From CAYRFQ01 sp964423615 (lineage in GTDB: Bacteria > Planctomycetota > Planctomycetia > Gemmatales > Gemmataceae): a DNA stretch of 64,000 nucleotides. Under the pieces are notes generated by a model. It had not been told where the DNA came from, did no database searches, and saw nothing but the letters and a program-made list of their open reading frames with translations. Below, piece after piece: positions 54,232-63,693 of this stretch. Each line of letters begins with the position of its first letter. Positions within the stretch are counted from its first letter, which is position 1. The stretch covers positions 1 to 64,000 of the forward strand of contig CAYRFQ010000002.1 of assembly GCA_964423615.1 (NCBI GenBank). Reading direction: 5' to 3'. The translations under genes and the position numbers were made by a program.

Positions 54232-55806
54232 TCACTGTTTCCGTCGTTTCCGTTTGGGCTGAGCCATTTGACCCTGCCACCTCTCGTAAAGAACTCGCAT
54301 CTGAGCAACACGCTCTGGGTATTTGGCCGCGACGTTCTTCGTCTCGCCGATGTCATCCTTCAAGTTGAACAGCAATAACCCTTTCGGATAGACATAGTCC
54401 TTGGTTCGTTTGGCGATATTATTCTTATCCAGAAGATAGTTTTTGTGAACCCATCCTTTGGATTGGATGAGTCTCCAATCACCTTGCCGGACGACCCATG
54501 TTCCCTTTCCGTTGGCAAAGCATATATGATCGTGGCCGATGTCATTCTTGGAATTCGAAAGACTGGCGACGAGACTTTTTCCGTCGAGATTTTTCGGGAG
54601 TTTTCCTTGAGCCAATTCAACGACAGTAGGAAAGACGTCCATTGCCGACGTGAGACCAGAACGCGTCTTTCCTTGCGGAAGTCGTCCTGGATACGAAACG
54701 ATGAATGGGATGCGTAGGCCGCCTTCGCCGAACATATATTTATAACCACTTAGTGGAGAATTATTCGCGTAGGTGTTGATAGTTCCTCCGTTGTCCGAGA
54801 GAAAGATCACGATAGTATTCTGCCGCTGTCTCGTTTTTTCGAGCGAGTCGAGAATACGGGTGATGCCATCGTCCATGGCCATGAGTTGGGCCAGATAGCG
54901 TTTGCGACCAAGCGGATCGACTTTGCCCAGATGCCCCCACGCCTTGTGCCATTGTTGCCAGGTTATGTCACGCGGATCCCAAAACGGAAAGGTCCATTTC
55001 TTGGCGTTGCGATCCCACGCGGGTTGTTCATAACCGGCCTTCCTGGCATAGTCTGGGTGAGCCACGTACGTCGGCATGTGGACCGCGTTATGTTCCAACT
55101 GGATGTAGAAAGGAGTCTTGTTTCGACGACTCGTCTGGATGATCTTGATGGCTTCGTCGGTAAATATCTTGGTCGTAAAGCCATTTTCGTAAGAGACTTT
55201 TTTTCCTCGATTCCGTTCGAGTGGTCCGACGTTGAGGATGCCGAGTTTTTTGCCTTTTGCACGTTTCTTGTAGGCTTGCAAGTCCTTTTCGTTGAGGCGT
55301 ATGTAGTCCCACGTGTGATGTATGAATCCGAGGAATTCGTCGAATCCATGATCCAGGGGATGTTGCGCCGGACCACCATTCAAGTGCGTCTTGCCAATCT
55401 TGAAGGTTCGATATCCGAGTCGCTTGAGAATCTGTGCGAGAGTCAACTCCGTCCGAGGAAGCCCACCCTGTCCGTACCAGTAATTGCCCCAACGCTGTTG
55501 ATATCGTCCGGTGATGAGTCCGCATCGTGAGGGACTGCAAATCGGGCTGGTCGCGTAGGCGTTGGTGAAGTAGGTGCCTTCTTTGGCCAATCGATCGATC
55601 CCCGGCGTTTTGACGTCTTTTGGAGACTGCGGCAAAAAGCTCATGTCTGCGTAACCCAGATCATCCGCCACGATGATGAGAACGTTTGGCCGGTCTGGTC
55701 TTTGGCCTGTCTTCCCCGAAAGCGGGCAGAACAGCAATGCGACGGCGACCAACACGAACGTGATTGTCGCGAGAAATGGACGTGGCTTTTGGAGCGTCTG
55801 AGTCAT
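54232..55806 (-). CDS. Exported sulfatase
   Basis: A 524-residue enzyme that should hydrolyse sulfate esters. A signal peptide (FLATITFVLVAVALLFCPL) precedes RPNVLIIVADDLGYAD with the metal aspartates. The activation site CSPSRCGLITGR (Cys at about residue 92) is intact for conversion to formylglycine. Later motifs are KIGKTHLNG, IFLSDNGGTINTYANNSPLSGYK and a basic C-terminus. Planctomycetes carry many such enzymes for sulfated polysaccharides. I chose the ATG at 55806, just before the signal peptide; a frame from 55881 adds 25 residues with no leader character. Confidence 0.93.
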   Translation of the reverse strand: MTQTLQKPRPFLATITFVLVAVALLFCPLSGKTGQRPDRPNVLIIVADDLGYADMSFLPQSPKDVKTPGIDRLAKEGTYFTNAYATSPICSPSRCGLITGRYQQRWGNYWYGQGGLPRTELTLAQILKRLGYRTFKIGKTHLNGGPAQHPLDHGFDEFLGFIHHTWDYIRLNEKDLQAYKKRAKGKKLGILNVGPLERNRGKKVSYENGFTTKIFTDEAIKIIQTSRRNKTPFYIQLEHNAVHMPTYVAHPDYARKAGYEQPAWDRNAKKWTFPFWDPRDITWQQWHKAWGHLGKVDPLGRKRYLAQLMAMDDGITRILDSLEKTRQRQNTIVIFLSDNGGTINTYANNSPLSGYKYMFGEGGLRIPFIVSYPGRLPQGKTRSGLTSAMDVFPTVVELAQGKLPKNLDGKSLVASLSNSKNDIGHDHICFANGKGTWVVRQGDWRLIQSKGWVHKNYLLDKNNIAKRTKDYVYPKGLLLFNLKDDIGETKNVAAKYPERVAQMRVLYERWQGQMAQPKRKRRKQ

Positions 55807-55966
55807 TTTGTTCTCGTCAAGAAGTGGAGTATTTCTATGTCGTAAGTTCGTGGGTTTACACCGGCTGTCATTTGGAGCCAAGGGTTAGCCGTTGAGATCA
55901 GTACGTCGACGGGTGTGTCAAGTCTGTTCCCATCGCGGAATTCGACGTTCATCGGTCGTCGCCATT

Positions 55967-56857
55967 TCAAGTTGTTTTGGGAGGCTTACCCAACAAAACT
56001 TGGAGGACCCATTGCCCATCGATATCTGGATCACCACTACGGCAGAAGTTCAAGAGGTCTTCGTGATCACAGCCAGCTTCTTCGAGCGCGTCGGCCAGGA
56101 TCGGAAATGAGTCGATTCGGTGATCTTCCCGGATTGCTCGAGCCAAGTTGCGAACGGTACCCTTGTTCCAACTGAGCCAATGGTCCAGATGCTTTGGGTT
56201 GGGCTTCTTCTTTCTCTTTCTCTTTCTTGTAGTATCGCGATAAAAAGTCATAGCATTCGGATCGTTCGAGTTCGGCTTGAAGATGGGTTGAAACTCAGGA
56301 TTCTGAGGTGTCGATTCCACCTCGTCATCGAACCCATAATGCTTGTCGATCCAGAGCAACCATTTATCAAAAGAGTCAGCGATCGGAGTTGTGTCCCAAA
56401 AACGACCAACATCAAAAATTCGGTATTCACGGAGTCTGGGGTTCGTCACGGCTAGTGGGTCAAATATCCAGTAGTGATACGATGTATCTATCGCGAACAC
56501 CACAACACGACGAAAGAATGTGGCTGCAGGCATTTCAGGATTTTCAGCGTCTTCTTCCCAATCATATGTGCGGAAGAAACGTGTCGCGTCCAGAACCGAA
56601 CTAGACCAGTCAGATTTCTTGGCCCAGATTGGCCGGGTTAACGGCAATATCTGAGGTAAATTCATAAGGTATCCACCAAGGCCGAACTCCTCGGCAAACG
56701 CTCGATAACTTCGAGGTAACGGACACTTGAGTGCCTCCTCAGCAGTATCCAAATCCGCGGAGGTTGGTCTGGGAGGATAGTGGAACTCGGGTCGATAGAG
56801 AGCCCGGATGCGGCGGAACGTGGGCTCCCAAGGAAATAGCTTTGTAGTTTCAGTCAT
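55967..56857 (-). CDS. SMI1/KNR4 (SUKH) protein with a C-terminal planctomycete module
   Basis: A 296-residue soluble protein. Its N-terminal half has the SUKH pattern ADLDTAEEALKCPLPRSYRAFAEEFGLGG and a beta-rich continuation (VVVFAIDTSYHYWIFDP; REYRIFDVGRF). A basic linker (TRKRKRKKKPNPK) follows. The last 65 residues, WNKGTVRNLARAIRED then FPILADALEEAGCDHEDLLNFC and WVLQVLLGK, match a short module I recall as widespread in Gemmata-like proteins. SUKH proteins are often immunity factors against polymorphic toxins; no toxin gene lies next to it. GAAGGGATC precedes the ATG. Confidence 0.78.
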   Translation of the reverse strand: MTETTKLFPWEPTFRRIRALYRPEFHYPPRPTSADLDTAEEALKCPLPRSYRAFAEEFGLGGYLMNLPQILPLTRPIWAKKSDWSSSVLDATRFFRTYDWEEDAENPEMPAATFFRRVVVFAIDTSYHYWIFDPLAVTNPRLREYRIFDVGRFWDTTPIADSFDKWLLWIDKHYGFDDEVESTPQNPEFQPIFKPNSNDPNAMTFYRDTTRKRKRKKKPNPKHLDHWLSWNKGTVRNLARAIREDHRIDSFPILADALEEAGCDHEDLLNFCRSGDPDIDGQWVLQVLLGKPPKTT

Positions 56858-56929
56858 GTGATCCCTTCACCACTTGGCGGCGAAATCTCCCGTTCCGATC
56901 ATTTTGTGAAAGGTGATCGTCAGTCCATC

Positions 56930-57646
56930 TCAATCTGCAGATGATTCTGTCGTCGAGTGAGATGGTTTCAACGGCTCCTCCGCAGACGGTTCATCATCAC
57001 GCATATAATTGCCGATCACAACACCCAATAGCGAACCACAGACGGGAGCAACAACATACACCCAGAGATGAGAAATGTTGAGCGACACGACGGCTGGGGC
57101 AATCGATCGGGCCGGATTCATGGATGCCCCGCATATGGGCCCGGCGAACATGGCCTCGAGTGCGATTACGGCTCCAACGACGATTCCTGCAGTGATGCCT
57201 CGTTCCCGAGCACCTGTTGACACTCGCAAGATCACAACCATTAAGATGGCCGTGAGGATGACCTCAAAAACGAACGACCGCCACACGACTCCGGTCGGCA
57301 GAGTTGCTCCAAGATTCGAGTGATCGAGGAACATACCTCGCAAGAGGCCACTCGCCAAGAAAGCACCGATGAGTTGAGCACCGATGTACGGCAGGACTTG
57401 CGATCCATCGAAACGGCGTGCGGCGAAAAAACCAATGGTCACGGCAGGATTGATATGTGCGCCGGAGATATCCCCTACGGCATAGATCATGGCTAACACG
57501 ATGAGGCCGAACGTCAGCGCTATCCCGACGTGAGTGATGGCTCCTTCGGCGACATCGTTGATGATGATGGCTCCAGTGCCTGCGAAAACGAGACAAAAGG
57601 TCCCAAAACATTCAGCGAGGAGCTTTTTCGGAGTGTTGGAATTCAT
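56930..57646 (-). CDS. Aquaporin/MIP-family channel
   Basis: A 238-residue six-helix channel. Both half-helix motifs are intact: SGAHINPAVTIGF and GASMNPARSIAPAVV. It starts KKLLAECFGTFCLVFAGTGAII, typical of the family, and ends with a polar tail. It conducts water or small neutral solutes; the selectivity cannot be settled by eye. The start is one of two close ATGs (57646 preferred). It is the first gene on the minus strand here, with the SUKH gene 72 bases further on. Confidence 0.92.
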   Translation of the reverse strand: MNSNTPKKLLAECFGTFCLVFAGTGAIIINDVAEGAITHVGIALTFGLIVLAMIYAVGDISGAHINPAVTIGFFAARRFDGSQVLPYIGAQLIGAFLASGLLRGMFLDHSNLGATLPTGVVWRSFVFEVILTAILMVVILRVSTGARERGITAGIVVGAVIALEAMFAGPICGASMNPARSIAPAVVSLNISHLWVYVVAPVCGSLLGVVIGNYMRDDEPSAEEPLKPSHSTTESSAD

Positions 57647-57830
57647 GTCATGTTTCGGTTGGGATGGAAAGAATCAAAAGAGACTGCAAAATCGTTGACT
57701 CTTGGGTAAAGGGCGTTCGAGGGTCTTGCGACGTATTCACTTTTTTGTTGGCGACCAGCCAGACCACAAAGTCATTCCAGACAGTCACGCTCCGAAATTG
57801 GAATTGTTCACTGGTCGTAAGTCCTACATT

Positions 57831-58031
57831 TCAACCTGTGGAATCGTTCGTCGACATTTCCGAGTCGGAATTGGGACGAACCACCGTTCGTTGGCGTTCG
57901 AGGAAGCCAAAGGTCTCCTTTTGCAATTCGGCGAGTGGAACAACGCGTTCGTGCTCCACCGAAAGGTCTTCCTCTCCACTCCAACACGAGTACAACTCGA
58001 CCGTGTCTTCGTCAACCAGGCATTCCTCCAC
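57831..58031 (-). CDS. Possible small protein or gene remnant upstream of the sigma gene
   Basis: A minus-strand frame of 66 residues starting at GTG reads protein-like (CLVDEDTVELYSCWSGEEDL; VVPLAELQKETFGFLERQ). The same frame stays open upstream of the GTG for at least 40 more codons with similar character (LPEFSTFVAWGETEYVE), running into the sigma gene's start on the other strand. It may be the surviving end of an older gene or a small gene with an unrecognised start. No family recognised. Confidence 0.3.
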   Translation of the reverse strand: MEECLVDEDTVELYSCWSGEEDLSVEHERVVPLAELQKETFGFLERQRTVVRPNSDSEMSTNDSTG

Positions 58032-58128
58032 ATACTCCGTCTCGCCCCAAGCAACGAAAGTGGAAAATTCTGGCAGACATCCTCCGGTTGGCGACAGTAT
58101 ACTGGTATGGAAATGCGGAGGGTACCGA

Positions 58129-60198
58129 ATGACTTCTCGGATGCAAGCTAACAGCCTGTTGCACCACTTGCGTGACTTTGCTGATCGACAAAGTGCAAAT
58201 CACAGTTCCGACCGTGAACTTTTGTTACGGTTCACCGACAACCGGGATGAGGCCGCGTTCCGCGCGCTGGTAATCCGGCACGGTCCAATGGTGCAGGGCG
58301 TGTGTCACCGCGTCTTGGGCGAACATCACGCCGTCGATGACGTGTTCCAGGCGACGTTTCTTGTTTTGATTCGTCGAGCGGATTCGATTCGCCAAAAAGA
58401 GTTGTTGGCCAACTGGCTTTATGGAGTCGCGTACCGACTTGCAAGCCGGGCCAAGGTCGATTCAGCCATCCGCCGCAACCGCGAAAGCAAATCCGAGACT
58501 CGCGACGCAACTGGGCCAGTGGATGAGTTGGCTTCCCAGGAACTCTCGGCTGTCCTTGACGAGGAACTCAGCCAGCTTTCCGACGGGTTGCGCTCGGCCT
58601 TTTTGCTTTGCTATGTCGAAGGCCTCACCCGTGACCAGGCCGCCGAGGAACTCGGTCTGTCCGTTCGTACTCTCCATCGCCGACTCGAACGAAGCAAAGA
58701 GCTTCTCCGTGTGCGTTTACAAAATCGAGGGGTGACCCTTTCTGGAGCGATGTTGGGTGTTTTTTTGACCGAAGAAACGGCGAGAACTTCCTTCGCTTCC
58801 TCCCTGGTCGCACCCCTCGTCGAAGCTGCCATTTTACCCCACCCCGAATTCTGGATTTCTGTGGAAGGTCTTTCGCAAGCAGCTGTCGTGATGGCCAAGC
58901 GTGTCTCGTGGACTGCTGTAGTGCCGAAAATCGCCGCGACGGCTGCTCTCTTGTTCTTTTTGGTTCTCGGGACGGCTGCTGCTGCCATTGGCCTTCACAA
59001 AGTCACAAAGAGGCCCACGATACCACCCAAGCACACGCCGACACGGAGTCCAGACCGCCAGGAATTTTTTTGCCAGCCCACAAGTGTCTACCCACCCGAA
59101 TCGTTGGAACCGCCGTTCATCGTGAGTCTGGTTCCGTCGTATCCGGACAGTGACGAAAAGAAGTTTTCAGTCATCAAGGTCGTCAAGACTTGGGGCGAGT
59201 TACGTAAACAGAAACTCCTTGTGCTCGAAGGATCCCAGAGAAAGGCGGAACATAAAGTTCGGCTTGGGATCGAGACCGAGTCGACGATGCCTGGTAGTGG
59301 TGTATTAGTATATGCCCTTTTCGATAACCAGAAGTCGCTCCAGACCAATACGTCTTTCGGTCCCGATAGCCTCGGGCCGTTGACCATCCACTTGACTCAT
59401 TTTGGGACGCCCGAAGAGCCAAAAAAACTCATGCGGCTTCGAGACGAAGTCGTGAAGGTCATCTCGAAGCAAGGTCGTGGTGCCGAACGAGTCCTTTATG
59501 TGGGGAGCGTCCAGACGCCCGAACCGGGGAGGTATCGCGTCGAAGTTCGGCACAAGCAGAAACGAGTTGGCGAAGCTGTCCTTACTGTGTCGAAGAGAGA
59601 ATTTCATCCATGGTTGATTTTGTCTTCCGAAGAATTACAACGCGCTAGAAAACGACAACTCGGAGAACCGCTCCGCGAAAAGTTGGAACTGACTGCTTGT
59701 CCCGGAGTGCCGAGGTTCGACGGCGGATATCCTTTCGCCTTCGACTTCGATGGTAAGAAGCGTGTTCCAGCCAAAACGCCACTCCCGGGATTGTTGCCGC
59801 ATCACACGAGAACACATCTCGAGCTGAAATGCGACGGCAGGGTTCTCGACGTAACTTCGAAAACACCGATTTTCACCTACGGCGAGATCGATTCGAAAAT
59901 TTTGACTCGTTGGTGGGTGAACGGCAAGCCTTTCCGCCCGGTGGTCGGAGGTCTCCGGGAACGGTCCGGGTTGCTCAAGACTCTATCTGCTCCCGAAAAG
60001 CGAGTTCAAATCGAACTTGCGAGCCTCAAAGCTTTGGGAGCCAAACCCGGGGACCGGATTGCGGTACAAGTCCTGTTTTGTCCTGGCTCCTGGGAAGAGG
60101 TCGCGCGGGATAGAATCGAACGGTTGCAACGTCTCGCCGTCCAAAAAACCATACGAACACCACTCCTTAGCAACAAAGTCGAGTTTGTCGTGCAGTGA
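58129..60198 (+). CDS. ECF sigma factor fused to a membrane helix and an exported domain
   Basis: A 689-residue protein. Residues about 20-100 are sigma region 2 (HGPMVQGVCHRVLGEHHAVDDVFQATFLVLIRRAD, then LANWLYGVAYRLA) and about 140-200 region 4 (GLRSAFLLCYVEGLTRDQAAEELGLSVRTLHRRLERSKELLR). A hydrophobic helix lies at about 270-292 (LLFFLVLGTAAAAIGL), followed by about 400 residues presumably outside the membrane, with beta-rich segments. Planctomycete ECF factors often carry such C-terminal extensions; the arrangement suggests a signal sensed outside controlling the tethered sigma. I chose the ATG at 58129 with GGAGGG upstream; an open frame extending back to 57664 has no resemblance to the family. 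Confidence 0.9.
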   Translation: MTSRMQANSLLHHLRDFADRQSANHSSDRELLLRFTDNRDEAAFRALVIRHGPMVQGVCHRVLGEHHAVDDVFQATFLVLIRRADSIRQKELLANWLYGVAYRLASRAKVDSAIRRNRESKSETRDATGPVDELASQELSAVLDEELSQLSDGLRSAFLLCYVEGLTRDQAAEELGLSVRTLHRRLERSKELLRVRLQNRGVTLSGAMLGVFLTEETARTSFASSLVAPLVEAAILPHPEFWISVEGLSQAAVVMAKRVSWTAVVPKIAATAALLFFLVLGTAAAAIGLHKVTKRPTIPPKHTPTRSPDRQEFFCQPTSVYPPESLEPPFIVSLVPSYPDSDEKKFSVIKVVKTWGELRKQKLLVLEGSQRKAEHKVRLGIETESTMPGSGVLVYALFDNQKSLQTNTSFGPDSLGPLTIHLTHFGTPEEPKKLMRLRDEVVKVISKQGRGAERVLYVGSVQTPEPGRYRVEVRHKQKRVGEAVLTVSKREFHPWLILSSEELQRARKRQLGEPLREKLELTACPGVPRFDGGYPFAFDFDGKKRVPAKTPLPGLLPHHTRTHLELKCDGRVLDVTSKTPIFTYGEIDSKILTRWWVNGKPFRPVVGGLRERSGLLKTLSAPEKRVQIELASLKALGAKPGDRIAVQVLFCPGSWEEVARDRIERLQRLAVQKTIRTPLLSNKVEFVVQ

Positions 60199-60353
60199 TC
60201 CCGCAACGACATGCCCTCTTTGGCGTAAAAACCTTGCGAGCGCTCTGGGAAAATCACTTCCGCGCCCCCACAATAGAGGTAGAGACTCGATTGACTTCCT
60301 CGGACGCGGGTACTTGACTGCGTTCCCTGTCCATAACGTCTTAACAACTTTGC

Positions 60354-61487
60354 ATGAACAACCATCCTGATATCCTCATCGTCGGAGGTGGGGTCATTGG
60401 CTTGACCACCGCCTATTTTTTGGCTCGAGAAGACGTTCGCGTGACGGTCGTTGACAAGGCTGACATTGGACTAGAAGCCTCGTGGGCTGGTGCAGGGATC
60501 TTACCGCCGGGTAATCCGGACCAGGCCAAATCCCCTTTTGATCGCCTCCGGGCCGAAAGTGTTGCTGCGTTTCCAGGATTGTCCGAAGAACTGCGTGAAC
60601 GCACGGGGATCGACAACGGTTATCTTCGATCGGGAGGCTTGGAATTCCTTTCAGAAAGCGACCTCGCCGCCGCCGAAGAATGGCGGGGATGTGGGGTGCA
60701 CGCGGATTTGCTCGACGAAGCGGCCTTGCAAGAACTCGAACCGACGCTGTCTCCCGGGCTCGGACGGGCTCATCACTTGCCGGACATGGCCCAGGTGCGA
60801 AACCCCCGACATCTCAACGCGCTTTCGCAAGCCTGTCGAGGGCTTGGGGTGAACCTTTCTCCGGGTTGTCCGGTCTTCGATTTTGAGTGCAAGGGGGACC
60901 ACATTCTCTCTGCTCGTACTAGCCAGGGGTCGATCCACGCAGGTAGATTTTTGTTGACCGCTGGGGCCTGGACCAACATACTCCTGGAAATGGTCGGGTG
61001 GAGCCCAGGAATCAAGCCTGTTCGAGGGCAGATTCTACTACTCGAAACACAACAAACTTCGCTCAGAAAGATTCTTCTTTGGGGACCGAAATACATTGTG
61101 CCAAGACGTGACGGTCGTATCCTTGTGGGGTCCACGGAAGAAGATGTGGGATTCGTCAAACGGACGACGGCCCAGGGAATCGCGGATTTGCTCGACCTTG
61201 CGACGACCCTCGTGCCAATGCTTGGTGATGCCCAGGTCAAGCAAACTTGGGCTGGCTTGCGTCCGGGAAGCCCCGACGACTTGCCAATCTTGGGGCAGAT
61301 CCCAAACTTGCATAACTTGTTCGTTGCGGCGGGACACTTTCGAGCCGGTATTCAACTCTCTCCAGGGACAGCCCGACTCATGAAAGAACTCCTCCTCGGG
61401 GAGACTCCCAGTTTGCCGATGGATGACTTTTCGCTCGAAAGGTTTTCGCAAGCAGGCACCCGAGAACAACAGAGAGTGCAAGGCTGA
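60354..61487 (+). CDS. thiO: FAD-dependent glycine oxidase-like protein (ThiO/DadA family)
   Basis: A 377-residue flavoprotein oxidase. The FAD loop is ILIVGGGVIGLTTAYFLA, then GLEASWAGAGILPPGN, MAQVRNPRHLNALSQAC and VRGQILLLETQ. The C-terminal WAGLRPGSPDDLPILGQIP, NLFVAAGHFRAGIQLSPGTARL segment is characteristic of glycine oxidase ThiO, which supplies dehydroglycine for thiazole synthesis. No other thiamin genes are adjacent, so D-amino-acid or sarcosine oxidation is possible. The start ATG lies 155 bases after the sigma gene. Confidence 0.85.
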   Translation: MNNHPDILIVGGGVIGLTTAYFLAREDVRVTVVDKADIGLEASWAGAGILPPGNPDQAKSPFDRLRAESVAAFPGLSEELRERTGIDNGYLRSGGLEFLSESDLAAAEEWRGCGVHADLLDEAALQELEPTLSPGLGRAHHLPDMAQVRNPRHLNALSQACRGLGVNLSPGCPVFDFECKGDHILSARTSQGSIHAGRFLLTAGAWTNILLEMVGWSPGIKPVRGQILLLETQQTSLRKILLWGPKYIVPRRDGRILVGSTEEDVGFVKRTTAQGIADLLDLATTLVPMLGDAQVKQTWAGLRPGSPDDLPILGQIPNLHNLFVAAGHFRAGIQLSPGTARLMKELLLGETPSLPMDDFSLERFSQAGTREQQRVQG

Positions 61488-61563
61488 AGGGACAGCCCAC
61501 GGTTCCGCCGCAATGCCGTGATGTTTCGCGAAATTTGCTCAACGCCCATACAGGGGGACCGTC

Positions 61564-61827
61564 ATGTCGTTGGTCGAGAAGCATTTGGTCGGACCTACAA
61601 CGTACCAGGATTATACAACCCGTTGGCTAGGTCCGATCGAAGAATTACCAAATGCAATGCAGAAACGCTACACCCAGCTGGAAATCAAGATTGCTTCCAA
61701 ACTCAAAGACGGCGATGAACTATGGGAATGGAACACGTCCTCCGAAGATGAAGACGGAGGCACCAGCGGGCTGGCTGTCGTTCGTGAAGGCAAAGTCATC
61801 GAAAGTTGGGTTTGTTGGACGTCTTGA
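61564..61827 (+). CDS. Small conserved-looking hypothetical protein
   Basis: An 87-residue soluble protein with AGGGGGACC immediately before the ATG. It contains LKDGDELWEWNTSSEDEDGG and LAVVREGKVIESWVCW, a pattern of a small beta-rich domain. No signal peptide, membrane helix or known family. Confidence 0.65.
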   Translation: MSLVEKHLVGPTTYQDYTTRWLGPIEELPNAMQKRYTQLEIKIASKLKDGDELWEWNTSSEDEDGGTSGLAVVREGKVIESWVCWTS

Positions 61828-61912
61828 AGGTCCATCTGGGACACTGCCGCCTGTCGTACATTTGATATAAAGCAAGGAATGAGATCGAATAAATCAACGA
61901 GGATGCAACAGC

Positions 61913-62635
61913 ATGAGTACGAATCCTAACGACCCTGCCCCTTCACCGGACGCAATCCAACCGGATGCGGCCCCACCCCCTCCGCCGATGAGTGTATCCC
62001 AATCGGCTCCGTCGCAATCGCGGTACGGACCACGGCGGTACCCTCTCGGGCTACCGGCGGGGAGTATCCGTTCGTTATTGTCGTTGATGATCGTGGGTCT
62101 CGTCTCGATCATCATTGCAGTTCCGGCCGACTATGCAGAAAGCATCCCACCGTACCTGGTCTACTTGTTGTTCTTGATGCTCGGTAGCTTCTTCGCGGCT
62201 CACGGGACAAGTATTGCTAGGGGCCAAGAAAAGGGACCACTGGGGCTCCCGCACGGGTCGATTCGGTTGGTGTTGTTTGTCGTGTTGATCGGGGTAATCG
62301 TCTGGAAATTAATTTCGAGCGCCGATGGGTGGGAACGACAGTTTGCCAATACAATCGAAGCGATGTCCCATCAGCCTTACATGATCTTTGCCGTCTTGGG
62401 TGGATTCTTCGTCGGGATCATTATCAAGACGTTGGTCGGACGCGACAGCCAGTCCGTCGCTTACCAAGACATCATGGCGTGGATTTCTTTGGTGGCCATG
62501 GGGTGTCTGGTCTTCTCGTCCGTCATTGAATTGCTGGTCAACCCCAGTTTGCAGACCCACAACCGACTGGAAATGCCCAAGACGTACGGAGGGTTCGCTG
62601 CCATCATCGCGTTCTATTTCGGAGCCCGGTCGTAA
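61913..62635 (+). CDS. Multi-helix membrane protein with an internal duplication
   Basis: A 240-residue protein with a proline-rich polar lead of about 40 residues and five or six membrane helices. Two segments repeat each other: PLGLPAGSIRSLLSLMIVGL (about 44-63) and PLGLPHGSIRLVLFVVLIGV (about 104-123), each starting a helix pair. It ends with a helix AAIIAFYFGARS. No named family. Function unknown. Confidence 0.75.
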   Translation: MSTNPNDPAPSPDAIQPDAAPPPPPMSVSQSAPSQSRYGPRRYPLGLPAGSIRSLLSLMIVGLVSIIIAVPADYAESIPPYLVYLLFLMLGSFFAAHGTSIARGQEKGPLGLPHGSIRLVLFVVLIGVIVWKLISSADGWERQFANTIEAMSHQPYMIFAVLGGFFVGIIIKTLVGRDSQSVAYQDIMAWISLVAMGCLVFSSVIELLVNPSLQTHNRLEMPKTYGGFAAIIAFYFGARS

Positions 62636-62689
62636 ATTATTTCGCCGTTTTGTGTTGACCACCTTTGTCGGGCAAACGCATAATACACA

Positions 62690-62730
62690 AATTGCGGCTG
62701 GGTCGTTCGCGAACTGGTCCAGCCGCAATT
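62690..62730. repeat. Perfect 12-base-pair hairpin
   Basis: AATTGCGGCTGG (62690-62701) and CCAGCCGCAATT (62719-62730) form a perfect stem around a 17-base loop that itself contains TTCGCGAA. It starts 55 bases after the duplicated membrane-protein gene and may act in termination, though no T-run follows. Confidence 0.65.
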
Positions 62731-63693
62731 GGACCGTCAGGCCGTTTCGTCCGAGCGAAGAACCGTTTGGTGTTTGGAATGGTTTTGACTTCTTGTGGTA
62801 GTAACCAAATCCAATGGTCTTATTGGATTGTCATTCGACACAAGGTCCAAAACTTCTCAGGTTCGGTCAGCATTCTCCGGCGCAGACCGGAAGCACGGTT
62901 GGGATTTTACGTCGTGTGGTTTTGTTTCGTTGCGAAGCGAACAAGAATTCATCACACGCACGAATTCTCCAGACCAACGTGGGGAGGAAGTTCGCGGATA
63001 CGTTATGGTGATCCATCCGGACAAGTGTGTGGCCGACTAAAGGATAAGCCATGGTCACGACACTTGCAGGAAAACTGCCAGCGGAACAGTACACCAATCC
63101 ACAACAGGAACAAATAGATACGATGCAGTTCATCTGCTTACTGTGGGTCTGTTTGGTGTTCGGGGTAGCTTTCGGTTGGCTGCTATTCTTACTCGGGGAA
63201 ATTTGTCCGAGTTTCGCAATATTGGGCAATGACCCCAGCAAAGCGAGGAGTCAGCAGTCGAGTGAATTTCTGCCCCTTTCTCCGACAATACCATTCTGGG
63301 ATTCATCCGATCAGTGTCGATCGTCGTGTTGGCTCGGCTCTCGTGTCGCCTTACAACTTTTGTCAAAGGCAAGGGTTTTACTCGCGACGCTCTCGTTCCT
63401 GCGATCTAGGTGCAGCAGATCTTTCTGCCGCAACGTCGATCAGGAGTGTCCTCAAGAGCTTGTAGGCCAATTCCCGTTTGGGGCGAGTTCACAGGCCAGC
63501 TTCTCGGATTCCAAGGTCTGAGAAGCGCGTCTTGGGGCTCGGCATAGACCTTTCACTGAGATGAGGCAGTTCTTTGGTGTGAGGGAAGAGGTCCGTCAAA
63601 CCTGATCGGATGGATTGCGCCATCACGTCTTCGCTTCCAAGCATCCAAGACCACTATGGTTTTTGGGTTTCTGCTTGAACATTCCTCCTTATG

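Noticed and set aside
57664..58128. 155-codon N-terminal extension of the ECF sigma frame
   Set aside because: The extension has no sigma resemblance, and the ATG at 58129 has an excellent ribosome site and a family-like start.
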